Assembly (NCBI GenBank): GCA_040755715.1
Contig: JBFLXN010000064.1
Coordinates: 1-13,697 of the forward strand
Reading direction: 5' to 3'
DNA from: JBFLXN01 sp040755715 [NCBI: Candidatus Edwardsbacteria bacterium]
Lineage (GTDB): Bacteria > Edwardsbacteria > AC1 > JBFLXN01
DNA: 13,697 nt
Shown here one piece after another: positions 5,331-13,697 of the stretch. The position numbers and the translations under genes were made by a program. The notes beneath the pieces were generated by a model, which saw only the letters and a list, made by a program, of their open reading frames with translations, was not told the DNA's origin and made no database searches. Positions within the stretch are counted from its first letter, which is position 1; every line of letters starts with the position of its first letter.

Positions 5331-5465
5331 GAGTCCATAGGTTACGGTAACGAGGCTCGTATCGTTGATAGGTCGCGGTTTTTTAAACACATAACCGTAG
5401 CCTTTAGACGAAACGAGCCTCGTAACCATCAAACCGTCACCGTTATCGTTTAGAGGAGTCTCAAA
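5331..5465. repeat. rplL-rpoB spacer: 27-bp inverted repeat
   Basis: Arms 5346-5372 and 5401-5427 pair at 22 of 27 positions, with a 28-nt loop rich in T then A. The core ACGAGGCTCGT is itself a near-palindrome and recurs after rpoB (9260-9270). In E. coli this gap contains an attenuator and an RNase III site, so a hairpin here could tune the rpoB/ribosomal protein ratio; that is inference from position. The ribosome site for rpoB is GAGGAG (5453-5458). Confidence 0.85.
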
Positions 5466-8400
5466 GTGGGACAAAATAAACGCAAGAATTATTCCAAAAT
5501 TAATGTCATCGTTCCTTTGCCTTCTCTCTTGGAGAGTCAATTAAAGTCTTTTAAGGAGTTTCTCCAAGAAGAGGTATCGCCAGAGAAGCGCAAGGAAGTG
5601 GGATTACAAGAAGTCTTTAAAGAAATCTTTCCTATTGAAGACCCACAAGGACACTATTCGTTGGAATTTCTCTCTTTTTATTTGCAAAAACCAAAATATA
5701 CTAAAGAGGAATGTTTGGCTCAGGATATAACCTACGCTGCCGCCCTGCGAGCTATTCTTAGATTGGTAATTAGAGAGGAAGGTAAACCGAGAGAAGTAGT
5801 GGAAAACGATGTCTATTTGGGAGATATTCCACTGATGACCGAAACGGGCAGTTTTATCATCAACGGTGCTGAACGGGTAGTAGTAAGTCAATTACATCGC
5901 TCACCAGGTGTCTTTTTTGATGAAGAATTTCTACCCGGTGGTAGAAGAATTTATTCAGCTGAAATTATTCCCTATCGTGGTTCGTGGGTGAAATTCATTA
6001 TTGACCGGGATGAAACTCTGTCTGTTTCAATTGACCGTAGGAGGAAATTCCCTGCTACACTCCTTTTGCGAGCTTTAGGTTATATCAATGATTCTCAATT
6101 GTTACAACAATTTTATCCCACTATAGAAGTGAAGCTTAAAGAAGGAGTTGAGGAGAAAATAGTGGGTAAAATTTTAGCTGAAGAAGTTAAACATCCCCAG
6201 ACCCAAGAAATCCTCGGTGGAGCCGGAACAGAGATTACTCAAGGGATGTTGACCAATTGGCGAGTCAGTGGGATAAACAAAATAAAAATACTGGATATTG
6301 ATTCAGTCAAGGAACCGTGTGTGATTTCCAAAACCATTGCTACAGAAGGAATGATGAAGACTCAAGAAGAAGCTTTGAGCAGAATTTACCATCTACTTCA
6401 TCCTGGTGAAATTCTGCCTCCTTTTGAAATAGCCAGAGCCTTTTTTCAAAGACTCTTTTTTGATAAAAAACGCTATGACCTAAAAAGAGTAGGCAGATAT
6501 CAAATGAATCTCAGACTAAAGATGGAAGAACCGCTGACTATCATAACTTTGACAGAAAAAGATTTCATCGTAGTTATAAAACATCTTTTGGATTTACGGA
6601 ATGGTAAGATTGAACCAGATGATATTGACCACTTAGGTAATCGTCGCATCTTGACAGTTGGAGAGCTCCTAGCCAATCAATTTTCAGTGGCTTTGTCCAG
6701 AATGGCCAGAGTGGTGAGAGAAAGAATGGTGACGCAAGATCACAGTCAACCGCTTACTCCTCAGGAACTGGTAAATTCAAGAATTATTACTTCAGTAATT
6801 AACACCTTCTTCGGTTCAAGCCAACTCAGCCAATTTCTTGACCAACCAAATCCCTTGGCTGACTTGCGACATAAGCGTCGGCTTTCTGCTCTGGGACCAG
6901 GAGGATTGACCAGAGAAAGGGCCGGTTTTGAAGTGCGAGATGTTCACTATACCCATTATGGCAGAATCTGCCCCATTGAGACACCAGAAGGTCCCAATAT
7001 CGGACTAATTTCTTCGTTAGCCAGTTATGCCAGAATAAATGAAATGGGTTTCATAGAGACACCTTATCGGAAAGTAAAAGACAGAAGAGTTCTTGAAGAA
7101 ATCAAATATCTTTCCGCCCAAGAAGAAGATTTGTTCACCATTGCTCAGGCGAACACCCCTATTGATGAAACAGGGAATTTCGTTAAGGAAAACATCCTTT
7201 GTCGCCGCCGCGGAGACTTTCCAAATGTTTCACCGAAAGAAGTTCATTATGTGGATGTTTCGCCTGTCCAAATGGTCAGCCTTTCCGCCAGTTTGATTCC
7301 ATTTTTAGAACATAATGATGCTAACCGGGCTTTGATGGGCTCAAATATGCAGTGCCAAGCAGTGCCATTATTGAAACCAGAAGCTCCTGTTGTCGGCACT
7401 GGCATGGAAGAAAAAATTGCCGTGGATTCCGGAGTAATGATTTTGGCCAGAAGAGAAGGTATGGTGGAAAAACTCACCGGTGACATGATTTTGGTTAGAC
7501 CAACAAAGCCTGACAAAGACGAAGAGGATTTTTTGGGTGAAAATCAATTTGACTGCTATTCTTTGATAAGATTTCGCCGCTCAAATCAGGATACCTGTAT
7601 TCATCAAAGACCACTGGTCAGAGAAGGCGAGCTGGTTAAGAAGGGACAGGTGCTCGCCGATGGTCCGGCTACCGAGAGTGGCGAATTGGCTCTAGGAGTT
7701 AACGTTCTGGTAGCTTTCTTGCCGTGGCTGGGATATAATTTTGAAGATGCCATTGTCGTTAGTGAAAAAATGGTGAAAGGAGACCGCTTTACCTCTATTC
7801 ACATTGAGACATTTGAATGTGTGGTTAGAGAAACCAAAAGGGGACCGGAAGAAATTACCAGAGAGATTCCTAATGTTGGCGAAGAAGCCTTGAAAAATCT
7901 TGATGAAAACGGCATCATCCACCTCGGCGCCAGAGTAGAACCTGGAGATATTTTGGTAGGTAAAGTTTCACCTAAGGGTGAAACCGAATTGACACCCGAA
8001 ATGAGACTTTTGCGGGCTATCTTTGGGGAAAGAGCAGAGGATGTCAAAGACACTTCACTTCGTGCTCCCTCAGGAATGGAAGGTATTGTAATTGATGTCA
8101 AGGTCTTCTCCAGGAGGAGTCAGGATCGCCTGGTAATTCAGGAACAAAAGAAGAGAATGGAAATATTGAAAAAAGAGGCAGATAAGAAAATCTTTAAAAT
8201 TCGTCAAGAAAGGAATAGAAGAATTCAGGAAATCCTAAAAGGAGAAATTGCTGGAGAAACGATTAGGAAAGGCGAAAGAATTCTGATGCGCAAAGGACAG
8301 AAATTTACTCCCGAAATCTTAGATTCACTCAACTTTGAAGAGCTTGAATTGGAAGAAGAATTTGTTGAAGACAGAGCCAAGACAAAGAGAATCATCAAAA

Positions 8401-9230
8401 TAATGGAAGCCGCCAAAGCCGCTATTAAGGAAGTAAAACTAGAATTAGAAATGGAAAATACAAAGATTGAAGGAGGCGACGGGTTGCCACCCGATGTGCT
8501 TAAAATGATTAAAGTCTTTATTGCCAGAAAGCGCCATCTGATGGTTGGTGACAAATTGGCCGGTAGACACGGAAATAAAGGTGTGGTGGCTAAGATTGTG
8601 CCGGAAGAGGATATGCCCTACCTCGCTGATGGAACTCCAGTGGACATTGTTTTAAATCCCTTGGGGGTGCCCTCAAGAATGAATGTGGGACAAATCTTGG
8701 AAACCCACTTGGGTTGGGCGGCAAAAATTTTAGGGATGAAAGTCGCTTCGCCAGTCTTTGACGGCGCCACTTTGCCAGAAATCAAAGAAGAGATGAAAAA
8801 GGCTGATATCCCCGAAGATGGGAAGGTTGTTCTCTATGATGGTATAACCGGTGAGCCATTTGATGAGGAGGTAACCGTAGGTTATATGTATATAATGAAG
8901 CTCTCTCATTTGGTAGACGATAAAATTCATGCCCGCTCCATTGGTCCTTATTCATTGGTTACTCAACAACCATTGGGAGGAAAGGCTCATTTTGGTGGAC
9001 AGCGCTTTGGCGAAATGGAGGTTTGGACTTTGGAAGCTTACGGTGCCGCTCATACCTTGCAGGAAATTTTGACAGTAAAATCAGATGATGTGGAAGGGAG
9101 ACAACGGGTTTACGAAGCTATTGTAAAAGGCGAAAATTTACCAGAACCAGGTACGCCAGCTTCATTTAATGTGATGGTTAAAGAATTACAAGGCCTTTGC
9201 TTAGATGTGCAGTTAGAGAAGGAATCGTAG
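5466..9230 (+). CDS. rpoB: DNA-directed RNA polymerase subunit beta
   Basis: A complete 1254-aa beta subunit. The GTG start is 7 nt after GAGGAG, and the N-terminus ([20 protein letters not shown]) fits the family. The rifampicin pocket lies at about 448-480 ([13 protein letters not shown], then [12 protein letters not shown]), retaining the equivalents of E. coli D516 (D459), H526 (H469) and S531 (S474). [11 protein letters not shown] begins at 505. The catalytic-cleft sequence [12 protein letters not shown] is at 1028-1039, with lysines 1030 and 1038. Between about 885 and 1000 is a charged, helical, coiled-coil-like insertion (many E/K/R), in the place of E. coli dispensable region 2. The C-terminus carries the clamp-anchoring [20 protein letters not shown]. 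No truncation or frameshift. It pairs with rpoC immediately downstream. Confidence 0.99.
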   Translation: MGQNKRKNYSKINVIVPLPSLLESQLKSFKEFLQEEVSPEKRKEVGLQEVFKEIFPIEDPQGHYSLEFLSFYLQKPKYTKEECLAQDITYAAALRAILRLVIREEGKPREVVENDVYLGDIPLMTETGSFIINGAERVVVSQLHRSPGVFFDEEFLPGGRRIYSAEIIPYRGSWVKFIIDRDETLSVSIDRRRKFPATLLLRALGYINDSQLLQQFYPTIEVKLKEGVEEKIVGKILAEEVKHPQTQEILGGAGTEITQGMLTNWRVSGINKIKILDIDSVKEPCVISKTIATEGMMKTQEEALSRIYHLLHPGEILPPFEIARAFFQRLFFDKKRYDLKRVGRYQMNLRLKMEEPLTIITLTEKDFIVVIKHLLDLRNGKIEPDDIDHLGNRRILTVGELLANQFSVALSRMARVVRERMVTQDHSQPLTPQELVNSRIITSVINTFFGSSQLSQFLDQPNPLADLRHKRRLSALGPGGLTRERAGFEVRDVHYTHYGRICPIETPEGPNIGLISSLASYARINEMGFIETPYRKVKDRRVLEEIKYLSAQEEDLFTIAQANTPIDETGNFVKENILCRRRGDFPNVSPKEVHYVDVSPVQMVSLSASLIPFLEHNDANRALMGSNMQCQAVPLLKPEAPVVGTGMEEKIAVDSGVMILARREGMVEKLTGDMILVRPTKPDKDEEDFLGENQFDCYSLIRFRRSNQDTCIHQRPLVREGELVKKGQVLADGPATESGELALGVNVLVAFLPWLGYNFEDAIVVSEKMVKGDRFTSIHIETFECVVRETKRGPEEITREIPNVGEEALKNLDENGIIHLGARVEPGDILVGKVSPKGETELTPEMRLLRAIFGERAEDVKDTSLRAPSGMEGIVIDVKVFSRRSQDRLVIQEQKKRMEILKKEADKKIFKIRQERNRRIQEILKGEIAGETIRKGERILMRKGQKFTPEILDSLNFEELELEEEFVEDRAKTKRIIKIMEAAKAAIKEVKLELEMENTKIEGGDGLPPDVLKMIKVFIARKRHLMVGDKLAGRHGNKGVVAKIVPEEDMPYLADGTPVDIVLNPLGVPSRMNVGQILETHLGWAAKILGMKVASPVFDGATLPEIKEEMKKADIPEDGKVVLYDGITGEPFDEEVTVGYMYIMKLSHLVDDKIHARSIGPYSLVTQQPLGGKAHFGGQRFGEMEVWTLEAYGAAHTLQEILTVKSDDVEGRQRVYEAIVKGENLPEPGTPASFNVMVKELQGLCLDVQLEKES

Positions 9231-9496
9231 ATAAAAGGTTAGGTTATGGGCGAAAGGTTACGAGGCTCGTATCGTCAAAAAGATTGTCAATCGGTTAGGG
9301 TAACGAAGCCCGTATCGTCAATCTTGAGAAAGTTTGCACAGTTTTTTGGGTTTACATAGTTTCTTGGGTTACAAAACTCAAGAAACTCAATGAACTCAAT
9401 AAACCCAATAAACTTATTGACCGAAAGGAGTATCATAACCATAGCCCTTAACCGTAACCCATTACCATTTCCCTTTTATGAGAGGTGAGCGATAAA
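9231..9496. repeat. rpoB-rpoC spacer: direct repeats and a long hairpin
   Basis: Two direct copies of a 23-nt motif (9256-9278 and 9299-9321, 20 of 23 identical) contain CGTATCGTCAA and match the spacer before rpoB. Further on, GTTTCTTGGGTT (9359-9370) pairs with AACTCAAGAAAC (9375-9386) across a 4-nt loop (11 of 12), and GTTTTTTGGGTTTA (9341-9354) pairs with TAAACCCAATAAAC (9400-9413; 13 of 14), giving one 73-nt stem-loop. The rpoB-rpoC gap is usually tens of bases. GAGGTGA (9482-9488) closely matches the 16S anti-Shine-Dalgarno complement and sets the rpoC start. Confidence 0.85.
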
Positions 9497-12400
9497 ATGT
9501 TGCACAATGTTGGAGATTTCAAAGGTTCCGCCCCTTGGGGCCAAGAGCAGAAACCACTGGATTTTGAAGCAATACGAATTAAACTAGCCTCACCAGAAAC
9601 AATCCGGAGTTGGTCACACGGTGAAGTCGTTAAACCGGAAACCATTAATTACCGTTCATTTAGGCCAGAAAAAGATGGACTCTTTTGCGAAAAAATCTTT
9701 GGTCCGGTTAAGGATTACGAATGCAATTGTGGCAAATATAAAAAGATTCGCTACCGAGGAGTTATCTGTGATCGCTGCGGGGTGGAAGTGACTCAGAGTA
9801 AAGTGAGAAGACAAAGAACGGGACACATTGAGTTGGCAGTTCCTGTGGCTCATATCTGGTTTGTTCGAAGTATACCTTCCCGCATAGGTTCTTTATTAGA
9901 TATTTCAATCCGGGATTTGGAACGAATCCTCTACTATGAATCTTATCTAGTAATTAATCCCGGTTCAACTTTCCTTAAGAAAAAAGAGATCCTGAGTGGA
10001 GAGCAATATTATGAATACGAAAAGAGCGAAAAATTTGTGGCTAAGACGGGAGCAGAAGCTATTAGAGATTTACTCCAAGAAACAGACCTAGAAGAACTTT
10101 CGGCTGAACTGAAAACCCGTCTTAAAATAGAAACGGCTTTAGAAGCGAGAAAGGAAACACTTAAACGGCTGCGGATTGTGGAAGCCTTTCGCCAGTCAGG
10201 GAATAGACCAGAATGGATGATTCTTGAGGTCATTCCGGTAATTCCGCCAGATTTACGTCCTTTGGTACCTTTAGAAGGAGGACGATTTGCCACCTCAGAT
10301 TTGAACGACCTTTACCGTCGGGTGATTACCCGTAACAACCGATTAAAAAAGATTCTGGAATTGAAAGCACCGGAAATCATCTTGCGGAATGAGAAGCGGA
10401 TGCTTCAAGAAGCGGTGGACGCTCTATTTGATAATGGCCGAAGGGCAAAAGCGGTAAGAGGAAAAGGAAATAGAGAACTCAAATCACTTTCGGAAATTCT
10501 TCGTGGGAAACAAGGTCGCTTTCGTCAGAACCTTTTGGGAAAGAGGGTTGACTATTCAGGACGATCAGTAGTCGTGGTCGGTCCTGATTTAAAACCTTGT
10601 GAGTGCGGTTTGCCTAAGAATATGGCCCTGGAACTCTTTAAACCTCTTATTCTAAAAAAGCTTGAGGAAAAAGGTTATGCTCAAGGCGTTAAAGGTGCCA
10701 AGAGAATGCTGGAGAAAGAAAAGCCTGGTGTGTGGGAAATCCTAGAAGAGATTATGAAAGGCCACCCGGTTTTACTTAACCGAGCTCCCACTTTGCATCG
10801 CCTCGGTATTCAAGCCTTTGAACCAACACTCATTGAAGGCAAAGCGATTAAAATTCATCCCTTGGTTTGTGAAGCCTTCAACGCCGATTTTGACGGTGAC
10901 CAGATGGCTGTGCATGTGCCTCTCTCCGTTGAAGCCCAATTGGAAGCTAAGGTATTGATGTTTTCAACCAACAACATTCTTTCCCCTGCCAGTGGACGAC
11001 CAATCGCTACACCCAGACAGGACATTGTCATTGGCTGCTATTATCTTACTAAAGAGAGACCTGGCGAAAAGGGCGAAGGCAAATATTTTGCCAATGCTCA
11101 AGAAGTAATTATTGCCTATGAATCCGGAGAAGTAGAACTTCATGCCAAGATCAAATTACGTCTCGGAATAGAAGAGAAAGTAGAAACGACCGTTGGTCGG
11201 GTTATCTTTAATCAAATTGTGCCACCAGGATTTGGTTTTATTAATACGGTTCTTTCTAAGAAAACATTAGACAAAATTGCCGCGGAAACCTTTCGAAAGT
11301 TCGGCAGCCACCGGACTGCTATGTTTATGGATGAAATAAAAAAATTAGGTTTTGAATACGCTACCAAAGCCGGATTGACCATTGGTATAGAAGATATGAT
11401 TATTCCCCCAGAGAAAGAAGAACTAGTGAAAAAGGGACATAAGGTAGCAGAGAAAATTCAAGAACAATATAAAAAGGGAGCCATTACCGACGGAGAAAGA
11501 TATAATAAAGTGATTGATACCTGGACCTATGTCAATAACGAGGTGAATGATGTTTTATTACATCACTTAGAAGAAGACCAACAGGGATTTAATCCAATTT
11601 TTATGATGCATGATTCTGGCTCCAGAGGCACAAGAGAGCAAGTACGGCAACTCTCTGGAATGCGTGGGCTAATGGCTAAACCGCAAAGGCGAATTACGGG
11701 ACAAATAGGAGAAATTATTGAGACACCAGTCATTGCCAGTCTCAGAGAGGGATTGACCGTGGTGGAATATTTTATCTCTACTCATGGGGCGCGAAAGGGT
11801 TTAGCCGATACAGCCCTTAAGACTTCAGAGGCGGGTTATCTCACTCGGAGATTGGTGGATGTGGCTCAAGATGTTATCATCACTGAAGAAGATTGTGGTA
11901 CCATTTTGGGTCAAGATATTTCTCCCATTAAAGAAGGCGAAGAAATCATAGAATCTTTAAAAGACCGAATTGTAGGTCGAGTGGCCATGGAAGATATCAT
12001 AAACCTAATTACTCAAGAAGTGCTGGTCAAGGCGGGAGAAGAGATTAAAGAAGAATCAGCTGAAGAAATTGAAGAATGTGGAATAGAAAAAGTGAAGATT
12101 CGTTCAGTTTTAACCTGCGAGGCTAAAAGGGGCCTGTGTCGTAAATGTTATGGAAGAAATCTGGCTACGGGTAAAATGGTTGACCTCGGTGAAGCGGTAG
12201 GAATTATCGCCGCTCAGAGTATTGGTGAACCAGGCACCCAGTTGACTCTACGTACATTCCATATCGGAGGCACCGCCGCAAGGATTGCCGCTCAAAGTAA
12301 AATGGCCGCTAAACATACTGGGACTATTGAATACCGTCATATTCGCACGGTTACCAAACGGAGCGGTGAAGTAGTGGTAATGAATCGGGATGGGGAGATT

Positions 12401-13540
12401 ATCCTCTCAGCAGAAAAGACTGGTGTACGGTTGAGATATAATGTTCCTTATGGAGCGGTAGTAAAAGTAGCTGATAAATCCAAAGTTAATCAAAGTGACA
12501 TTATCTTTGAATGGGATCCCTATAGCACCTTAGTGTTAACGGAAGTAGAAGGAACAGTCAAATTTGTGGATATGATTGATGATGTTACTATCAGAGAGGA
12601 ACTTGATGAAACTACGGGCTTGCGTCAACGGGTATTAATTGAATCAAAGGATAAGAGTCTTTATCCCCACATAGAAATTTTAGATAAGAGGGGTAAAAAA
12701 GTGGCGGCCTATCCTATTCCTCTGAGAGCGAGAATAATAGTCCGTGATGGCGAATTGGTTTCGGCTGGAGATCTTTTAGCAAAAGTCCCCCGTGAAATTA
12801 CCAAGACCAGAGATATTACCGGTGGCTTACCCAGAGTGGCGGAGCTGGTAGAGGCCAGAAGACCTCACAATCCGGCAGTAGTAACTGAAATTGATGGAGT
12901 TGTCGTTTTTGGCTCCTTGAGTAAAGGGGTGCGCTCAATTGCCGTGAAAAGTGATACTGGCGAAGAGAGATACTATACTATCCCTCATGGGAAACACCTC
13001 TATGTGCGTGAAGGCGATCGGGTCAAAGCTGGTGACAAACTAACCGAAGGGGTAATCGATCCACACGATATATTGCGTATCAAAGGAGCGACAGCAGTTC
13101 AGCAATATTTGGCTAACGAAATCCAGGAGGTCTACCGATTGCAAGGCGTTCAAATCAATGATAAACATATTGAAGTAATTGTCCGACAGATGTTGCAAAA
13201 AGTAAAAATTGAAGATGCCGGAGATACTAACTTTATTGAAGGTGATGTCGTTGACAAATTATTGGTGAAAGAAGAAAATGAGAAAGTAAGAAAAAAGGGG
13301 GGCAAACCGGCGACCTTCCAATCACTCCTTATGGGTATTACCAGAGCGGCACTAAATAGTTCCAGTTTTGTTTCAGCTGCCTCTTTTCAGGAAACAACCA
13401 GAGTACTGACGGAAGCAGCTATTCAAGGTAAGGTCGACCGACTTTTAGGATTGAAGGAAAATGTCATTGTGGGCCGCTTGATTCCGGCAGGAACAGGAGT
13501 GAGAAAATACCGAAAGGTTGAAGTTATTCCTGAAGAATAA
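9497..13540 (+). CDS. rpoC: DNA-directed RNA polymerase subunit beta'
   Basis: A complete 1347-aa beta' subunit if started at ATG 9497, which lies 8 nt after GAGGTGA; an in-frame GTG at 9485 would add four residues but overlaps that ribosome site. In order: zinc-binding domain with C76/C78/C91/C94 (ECNCGKY, VICDRCG), the Mg2+-binding NADFDGDQM at 462-470 (D464, D466, D468), the bridge/F-loop region [18 protein letters not shown], the second zinc site (EEDCGTILG and [11 protein letters not shown]), and the trigger loop [10 protein letters not shown] near 916. This is followed by a large insertion of SI3 type before [18 protein letters not shown], and the C-terminal [14 protein letters not shown] and [14 protein letters not shown]. 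The SI3-like insertion is typical of Gram-negative-type lineages. It forms the active centre with RpoB. Confidence 0.99.
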   Translation: MLHNVGDFKGSAPWGQEQKPLDFEAIRIKLASPETIRSWSHGEVVKPETINYRSFRPEKDGLFCEKIFGPVKDYECNCGKYKKIRYRGVICDRCGVEVTQSKVRRQRTGHIELAVPVAHIWFVRSIPSRIGSLLDISIRDLERILYYESYLVINPGSTFLKKKEILSGEQYYEYEKSEKFVAKTGAEAIRDLLQETDLEELSAELKTRLKIETALEARKETLKRLRIVEAFRQSGNRPEWMILEVIPVIPPDLRPLVPLEGGRFATSDLNDLYRRVITRNNRLKKILELKAPEIILRNEKRMLQEAVDALFDNGRRAKAVRGKGNRELKSLSEILRGKQGRFRQNLLGKRVDYSGRSVVVVGPDLKPCECGLPKNMALELFKPLILKKLEEKGYAQGVKGAKRMLEKEKPGVWEILEEIMKGHPVLLNRAPTLHRLGIQAFEPTLIEGKAIKIHPLVCEAFNADFDGDQMAVHVPLSVEAQLEAKVLMFSTNNILSPASGRPIATPRQDIVIGCYYLTKERPGEKGEGKYFANAQEVIIAYESGEVELHAKIKLRLGIEEKVETTVGRVIFNQIVPPGFGFINTVLSKKTLDKIAAETFRKFGSHRTAMFMDEIKKLGFEYATKAGLTIGIEDMIIPPEKEELVKKGHKVAEKIQEQYKKGAITDGERYNKVIDTWTYVNNEVNDVLLHHLEEDQQGFNPIFMMHDSGSRGTREQVRQLSGMRGLMAKPQRRITGQIGEIIETPVIASLREGLTVVEYFISTHGARKGLADTALKTSEAGYLTRRLVDVAQDVIITEEDCGTILGQDISPIKEGEEIIESLKDRIVGRVAMEDIINLITQEVLVKAGEEIKEESAEEIEECGIEKVKIRSVLTCEAKRGLCRKCYGRNLATGKMVDLGEAVGIIAAQSIGEPGTQLTLRTFHIGGTAARIAAQSKMAAKHTGTIEYRHIRTVTKRSGEVVVMNRDGEIILSAEKTGVRLRYNVPYGAVVKVADKSKVNQSDIIFEWDPYSTLVLTEVEGTVKFVDMIDDVTIREELDETTGLRQRVLIESKDKSLYPHIEILDKRGKKVAAYPIPLRARIIVRDGELVSAGDLLAKVPREITKTRDITGGLPRVAELVEARRPHNPAVVTEIDGVVVFGSLSKGVRSIAVKSDTGEERYYTIPHGKHLYVREGDRVKAGDKLTEGVIDPHDILRIKGATAVQQYLANEIQEVYRLQGVQINDKHIEVIVRQMLQKVKIEDAGDTNFIEGDVVDKLLVKEENEKVRKKGGKPATFQSLLMGITRAALNSSSFVSAASFQETTRVLTEAAIQGKVDRLLGLKENVIVGRLIPAGTGVRKYRKVEVIPEE

Positions 13541-13599
13541 ACATCTTTGGCGGCAAATCAACAATCAATACTGTTAGCTAAATTTCAAAAGTGAACCAT
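13541..13599. other. Junction between rpoC and the right insertion-element end
   Basis: About 40 nt after the rpoC stop the sequence becomes the iterated repeats of an insertion element. No terminator hairpin with U-run and no start of rpsL, the usual next gene, is visible. Confidence 0.6.
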
Positions 13600-13618
13600 T
13601 TAAACTTCAAAAGTGAAC
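13584..13618 (-). mobile_element. Right insertion-element end with two 22-bp-spaced repeats
   Basis: On the minus strand GTTCACTTTTGAA occurs twice (13606-13618 and 13584-13596), with a 22-nt period. It corresponds to GTGCACTTTTAA at the left end of the window and lies at the same distance from a transposase stop codon. The element body extends beyond the right edge, so the two elements point toward each other and bracket the operon. Confidence 0.6.
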
Positions 13619-13697
13619 TGCTGTAGATCACTGATTTTTACTCTTTGAACATCGATAAGTTTGTTATTACACCAGAATCTGACCTCAGCTATGCCGT
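13600..13697 (-). CDS. Transposase C-terminus (5' end outside window)
   Basis: Thirty-one codons and the TAA stop (13600-13602) are visible on the minus strand, reading GIAEVRFWCNNKLIDVQ, then RVKISDLQQFTFEV. The central part equals the left-end fragment (WCNNKLIDVQR(I/V)K) with only synonymous differences over the shared 33 bp (13643-13675), but the two diverge after that. They are therefore related, not identical, elements. The EVRFW...L pattern is consistent with the C-terminal domain of a DDE transposase; the exact family cannot be settled from 31 residues. Confidence 0.6.
   Translation of the reverse strand, partial: GIAEVRFWCNNKLIDVQRVKISDLQQFTFEV

Noticed and set aside
8120-8470. Foreign insertion in rpoB because of its Lys/Glu-rich stretch
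   Set aside because: The charged helical segment stays in frame and matches the position of a lineage-specific insertion known in many bacterial beta subunits.

Overview
The window is a bacterial chromosome segment of moderate GC, carrying the conserved tRNA / secE-nusG / L11-L1-L10-L12 / rpoB-rpoC cluster, all on the + strand. The long split-domain RpoC with a large insertion after the trigger-loop sequence, the RpoB insertion between flap and active site, and spacers packed with imperfect dispersed repeats fit an uncultured Gram-negative-type lineage (for example WOR-3/Stahlbacteria, TA06 or Omnitrophota-like). That placement is an impression from sequence style, not an established assignment.

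Layout: 1-120 and 13580-13697 are two inward-facing ends of the same kind of insertion element. Each has a transposase C-terminus followed by 22-bp-spaced repeats. A consensus promoter (about 144-173) precedes two tandem 117-bp units, each a broken tRNA-Phe-like sequence, and then intact tRNA-Phe(GAA) and tRNA-Thr(GGT). Next come rpsJ (S10), rpmG (L33), tRNA-Trp(CCA), secE, nusG, rplK, rplA, rplJ, rplL, rpoB and rpoC. The tuf gene often found between tRNA-Thr and rpmG is absent, and rpsJ sits in its place. After rpoC the window runs straight into the second element end, so the usual rpsL-rpsG-fusA continuation is not here.

The genes form one expression unit for translation and transcription: tRNAs, ribosomal proteins of the stalk and L1 arm, the SecE translocon subunit, the elongation factor NusG with its partner S10/NusE, and the two catalytic RNA polymerase subunits. 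No canonical rho-independent terminator (stem followed by a U-run) is visible inside the cluster.

The most unusual property is the spacers. Apart from the 6-nt secE-nusG gap, essentially every gap between protein genes is an imperfect, often nested, inverted repeat made of short reiterated motifs. Two of them carry GAAA/TTTC tracts in an exact 10-nt rhythm, and the rplK-rplA gap is expanded to 399 nt. These would be transcribed as long hairpins within an operon that is normally tightly packed. The tandem pseudo-tRNA array, whose anticodon arms are replaced by a palindrome of the same kind as hairpins elsewhere in the window, is the second notable structure.
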